Assembly: GCA_947476045.1 (NCBI GenBank)
Contig: CANJNZ010000025.1
Span: 1 to 55,521 of the forward strand
DNA: 55,521 bases
Reading direction: 5' to 3'
Origin: Chthoniobacteraceae bacterium
GTDB taxonomy: Bacteria > Verrucomicrobiota > Verrucomicrobiia > Chthoniobacterales > Chthoniobacteraceae
Shown: piece by piece, positions 55,101 through 55,521 of the stretch
Layout: each line of letters begins with the position of its first letter
How positions within the stretch are numbered: the first letter of the stretch is position 1
The notes under the pieces: model-generated
Told to the model about the DNA's origin: nothing
The model's input: only the letters and a program-made list of their open reading frames with translations
Database searches by the model: none
Made by a program: the position numbers and the translations under genes

Positions 55101-55419
55101 AGCAGAGCGCCATAGAGTGATTGGAACCCGCCACAATGGCTGTCACGTTTTTTCCAAAAAGCGCACTGGTTCCGCTGGTCGTATTGACTGCTGTAGGGGT
55201 ATTGCGTTGCTGGTTGGAGTTATCGATAACATTAATTCCAAGCTGGCCGCTGTCGTTGTTACCCCAAGCTGCGACAGTGCCGTCGGAGCAGAGGGCAAGG
55301 CTATGACCATTGCCTGCCGATATAGCAGTCACCGCCTTGCCAAATAGAGCACTCATATTACTGGACGTGTTAAGGAAACGCTGATTTAATCGCGTAGTGC
55401 CGCAGAAAAAGCGAGTCAC
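46183..55419 (-). CDS. giant exported RCC1/ASH repeat protein, 5' end cut by IS5
   Basis: 3078 codons remain. From the N-terminus: three RCC1 repeats (the cut first propeller), then four modules. Each module is an ASH-like domain (LEVLEP..., IRN.GDLPL.G, TSND.DENPFRIALTG) near residues 240, 860, 1475 and 2090, a linker ending in GGDGNDLVLLWPY, and a seven-repeat RCC1 block (AWG.N..GQLGDN, about 56 residues each). Then come a fibronectin-like domain (about 2690-2780), HYR-like domains and a C-terminal LENWRQTHFG...DLDKDGNCNLLEYAFGLNP segment. RCC1 total: 31 repeats. The first 15 or so residues (TRFFCGTTRLNQRFL) come from the IS element, so the native start and signal peptide lie beyond the window. 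Confidence 0.85.
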   Translation of the reverse strand: MTRFFCGTTRLNQRFLNTSSNMSALFGKAVTAISAGNGHSLALCSDGTVAAWGNNDSGQLGINVIDNSNQQRNTPTAVNTTSGTSALFGKNVTAIVAGSNHSMALCSDHTVAVWGNNYYGQLGDNTTIWRIAPVAVNAANGTSALFGKTVTAITAASEHSLALCSDGTIAAWGSNDFWGQLGDNTTVISRSAPVAVNTANGSSVLAGRVATAINSLSPRASHSMAIYGLRAPKIEVELLEPYVTPLVENVNTLDYSSALGAVRTIRIRNTGDLPLIGVSASLTGVNPTEFIITAQPAATIAGGSSTLMQVSFAPTSVGAKSAALRITSNDIDKNPFRIALTGTPPASTTLTATYNTGYDVPLTSYGFDATGLSVNFALNFAPSPGTNLTVVSNTGRGFINGRFSNIANGATVNLTYNGITYPFVAWYYGGDGNDLVLLWPYTGIAAWGYNGYGQLGDDTTANHLAPSFVKQSAALAGKTIIQVAAGPTHTLALSSEGKIYAWGLNTNGEIGDNTTIDRHSPVAVNTTNGISALFGKTVIAVASGNHYSLALCSDGTVTAWGDNTYGQLGDNTTTQRTAPVAVNTTSGTSALFGKTVTAIAAGSIHAVALCYDGTVASWGYNYYGQLGDNTTTQRNAPVTVNSSELYSALFGKTVMAVTAGRSHCMALCSDGTIAAWGNSVYGQLGISYVYPTQKNTPTPVSTASGTSALFGKTVTAIASGDDFNLALCSDGTISAWGYNYNGQLGDTSNTFPRNFPVAVNTINGTSALFGKTVTAIAAASDHSMALCSDGTIAAWGGNYYGQLGDNSTTDRSVPVLVNTTNGVSTLAGNTSKSIGASGYQSFAIYGATLPEIDVEVLEPTVTALTNNNSTVNYGATTLLTRTLRIRNSGGLPLADISASVSGANASDFIISQPASIVASNDSTTLQVTFAPRSAGAKSATLQIASNDPDENPFRIALSGTGPTNATLTGTYNSPSDVALTTNLFNAANTTLNLTLNFAPTPGTNLTVIRNTGKNYILGQFNNAANGATVNLSYNGTTYPFIAWYYGGDGNDLVLLWPSIGVATWGSNSDGQIGDNSTINRLAPTPVEQAGALAGKTIVQITRGGFHTLALTSEGKVYAWGDNYAGQLGDNSTTQRNVPVEVNTDNGTSALFGKTVVAISAGRDHNLALCSDGTLVSWGYNFSGQVGDNTTVYRHAPVVVNTDNGTSALFGKTVTAIAAGTFHSFALCSDGTLAAWGYNGYGELGDNTSTERHTPVAVNAASGVSALFGKTVTSVAMGKYHSIALCSDGTVAAWGYSSSGQIGNNSSSSRYVPTAVNTASGISALFGKTVTSISAGEYHNLALCSDGTIASWGINTNGQLGDNTINTRYAPVLVNSVNGTSALFGKTVTAISASQNHSLALCSDGTMVAWGLNDSGQLGDNSTTQRNAAVAVNTASGTSALSGRIVRGMGLSGLAANHSLALYGVLSPNIELEVLEPALTSLTNNVSTVDYGSTQYGMRTFRIKNSGDLPLTGLAVSVAGADSADFVIVNQPTSVVSGGGSSIFQVIFAPGSAGVKNTTLQIANTTPGLPPFVIALTGTKPTFTGYHVTFNAADDIAFALNAPNVSGEQLNVTLNFAPPFGTNLTVIRNVGTGFIAGQFSNVPNGGTVNLSYNGTTYSFVAWYYGGDGNDLVLLWPYVNVAAWGQGDTGQLGDNTGLQRSVPTAVLQSDVLAGKTLVQIARGKDHTLALSTEGKVYAWGANASGQLGDNSTIQRNAPVAVNTASGTSALFGKTVIAIAAGDSFSLALCSDNTVVAWGLNTNGQLGDNSTTQRNAPVIVNAANGTSALFGKTVTAISAGNAHGLALCSDNTLVAWGLNASGQLGDNSTTQRNAPVVVNSADGVSALFGKTITSIVASDRRSLALCSDGTVLAWGLNGNGQLGDNSTSNRSVPVAVDTASATSALFGKVVTSIAAGATHTLALCNDGTLVAWGLNTSGQVGDNTTSQRKSPVKVNTTSGVSFLFGKTVTAISAGSAHSIALCSDGTIAAWGLNSYGQLGDNSTTQRNAPVAVSTATGSALADTLIKELGAASSLSNLSLALFYTTAPEIDVEVLEPSLVTPTNNQSTVDFGIVPTETRTIRVNNLGGWPLTGLAATLSGTNAPDFTIVSQPPAVIPAGASATFQITFAPGSEGVKNAAIQIASSDYDENSFQIALTGIKTPAALNSTFNSASDVPISTTALTATNTTLNLTLNFAPAPGTNLTVVRNTGARFITGQFSNIANGATVSLPYNGTNYTFVASYFGGDGNDLVLLWPYTGLAAWGLNASGQLGDSTTTQRNAPASVIQTGVLAGKTIVQIARGASHTLALTSDGKVFSWGLNTNGQLGNGSTTLRTSPVTVSAGSALLGKKVIFIAAGDSHSLALCSDGTLAAWGLNTSGQLGDNTTTQRPSPVKVNTSTGLSIISGKTVTCIAAGGSHSLALCSDGTVAAWGLNASGQLGDNTTTNRLVPVAVNALKGTSPLYGKAITTITAGSIHNLALCSDGTLLTWGDNASGQLGDGTTSASALPVFVNTANGSSALYGKTVAAIASGSTHNLALCTDGTLAAWGLNTNGQLGDNTTAQRNSPIVVNTASGTSALFGKTISAIAAASAHSTALCADGTLVAWGLNTSGQLGDNTTTQRNAPVPVNTTAGTSVLATRIASGIGSPGSTASHSTAIYGLPAPSVSTLGATNIMSTGATLRTDINPSGYTSTAQFQYGADTNYGSTAAITLSPANGSVNQNVSAAITGLAVGTTYHYRATVTANGITTYGADQTFTTNHLPILNLPGSPLLVEATSASGALVNFNATATDSEDGALTPNLSRASGSTFAIGDTIVNASATDSAAETTNSGFTIRVQDTTAPVFTPPPVSRNVNSDAAGNYTLPDFTTTVAATDAVGITTFTQTPTAGTAYVVGNQIPVTLTAKDAANNTRTANFTLIVAQLITLENWRQTHFGNPANAGNAANTFDLDKDGNCNLLEYAFGLNPNQPDRNQLPQPQINGSNIGYNFTEPPGISGITYGAEWSTTLQPGSWTPIPDTGTGNQHIFTLPTTGRLQNTLRLTVTTQ

Positions 55420-55521
55420 GGGAGGGCGAGTTTGGTAGAGAGGGAAGCATGAAATACCAAATGAGTTTCGCGCAGGAGGAGTATGCTGGGAAAAAGAAGG
55501 TGACGAGGCGGGAGAGGTTTC
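55374..55521. mobile_element. IS5-family insertion sequence, left part
   Basis: The end GGAAACGCTGATTTAATC begins right after TTAA (55370-55373), which fits the YTAR target site of IS5-family elements. It carries the start of a transposase gene and runs off the window. It sits in the RCC1 giant gene; the other end and the second TTAA copy are not visible. Confidence 0.7.
55449..55521 (+). CDS. IS5-family transposase, N-terminal fragment
   Basis: 24 codons up to the window edge: MKYQMSFAQEEYAGKKKVTRR and onward. The MSFAQEEYAGKKKVTRRE block is the usual N-terminus of IS5-group DDE transposases. The catalytic part is outside the window. Confidence 0.75.
   Translation, partial: MKYQMSFAQEEYAGKKKVTRRERF

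Overview
The window most resembles a chromosomal segment of a Verrucomicrobiota bacterium. Reasons: exported DUF6797- and DUF6807-like proteins next to Gfo/Idh/MocA and xylose-isomerase-like proteins, a DUF5009-type acyltransferase, many TPR/LysM envelope proteins, little reliance on Shine-Dalgarno sites, and intergenic word repeats (GCGGATT, GACGAATGA, CCAGTCA types). This assignment is inference from gene content, not from a marker gene. Base composition is moderately GC-rich.

1-18.6 kb is mostly core genome. A minus-strand block runs from a TPR-thioredoxin fusion (start 5584) through an unknown protein, a LysM/L,D-transpeptidase-like protein with a dead active site, accA and a DUF2071 protein that loses its C-terminus near position 149. 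Plus-strand genes follow: a MoeB/ThiF-rhodanese fusion, a LysM lipoprotein, metF and two tandem TlpA-like proteins. Then come a cyclic-nucleotide-binding protein, an RluA-type pseudouridine synthase, two small zinc-ribbon membrane proteins, a DUF1275 membrane protein, a TIM-barrel isomerase, a large exported beta-propeller protein and a YafK-type L,D-transpeptidase.

18,624-26,136 is an integrative element of about 7.45 kb in a tRNA-Lys(UUU) gene. It is bounded by 58-bp perfect direct repeats, and the right copy forms the 3' part of the intact tRNA. It carries a tyrosine recombinase, an unknown protein, an excisionase-like HTH protein, and a primase-polymerase-like protein whose gene contains an iteron/palindrome cluster. 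Further genes are a small coiled-coil protein, a probable toxin-antitoxin pair with a palindromic operator, an XRE regulator and an exported RCC1-repeat protein as cargo.

26.2-36.3 kb holds a TPR protein, a PstS-like binding protein, a fused SpmA/SpmB-type Gate protein, a DUF6807 protein, an oxidoreductase and a DUF5009 membrane protein. A degraded patch follows, with two HsdS C-terminal remnants flanking an HNH endonuclease gene, an XRE regulator with a perfect palindrome, and a 42-bp tandem array full of hairpins.

36.3-46.0 kb is a surface-glycan locus: a large polytopic YfhO-like protein, an SDR epimerase, a membrane-anchored GT2 glycosyltransferase and two methyltransferases. With them is a complete set for GDP-D-glycero-alpha-D-manno-heptose (GmhA-, HddA-, GmhB- and HddC-like). 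Several of these genes overlap by ATGA or 8-nt junctions and are probably translationally coupled.

46.2-55.4 kb is one giant minus-strand gene of over 3,000 codons. It encodes four complete seven-repeat RCC1 propellers and part of a fifth, separated by ASH-type domains, in super-repeats of about 1,850 bp. Its 5' end is cut by an IS5-family element that runs off the right edge of the window.
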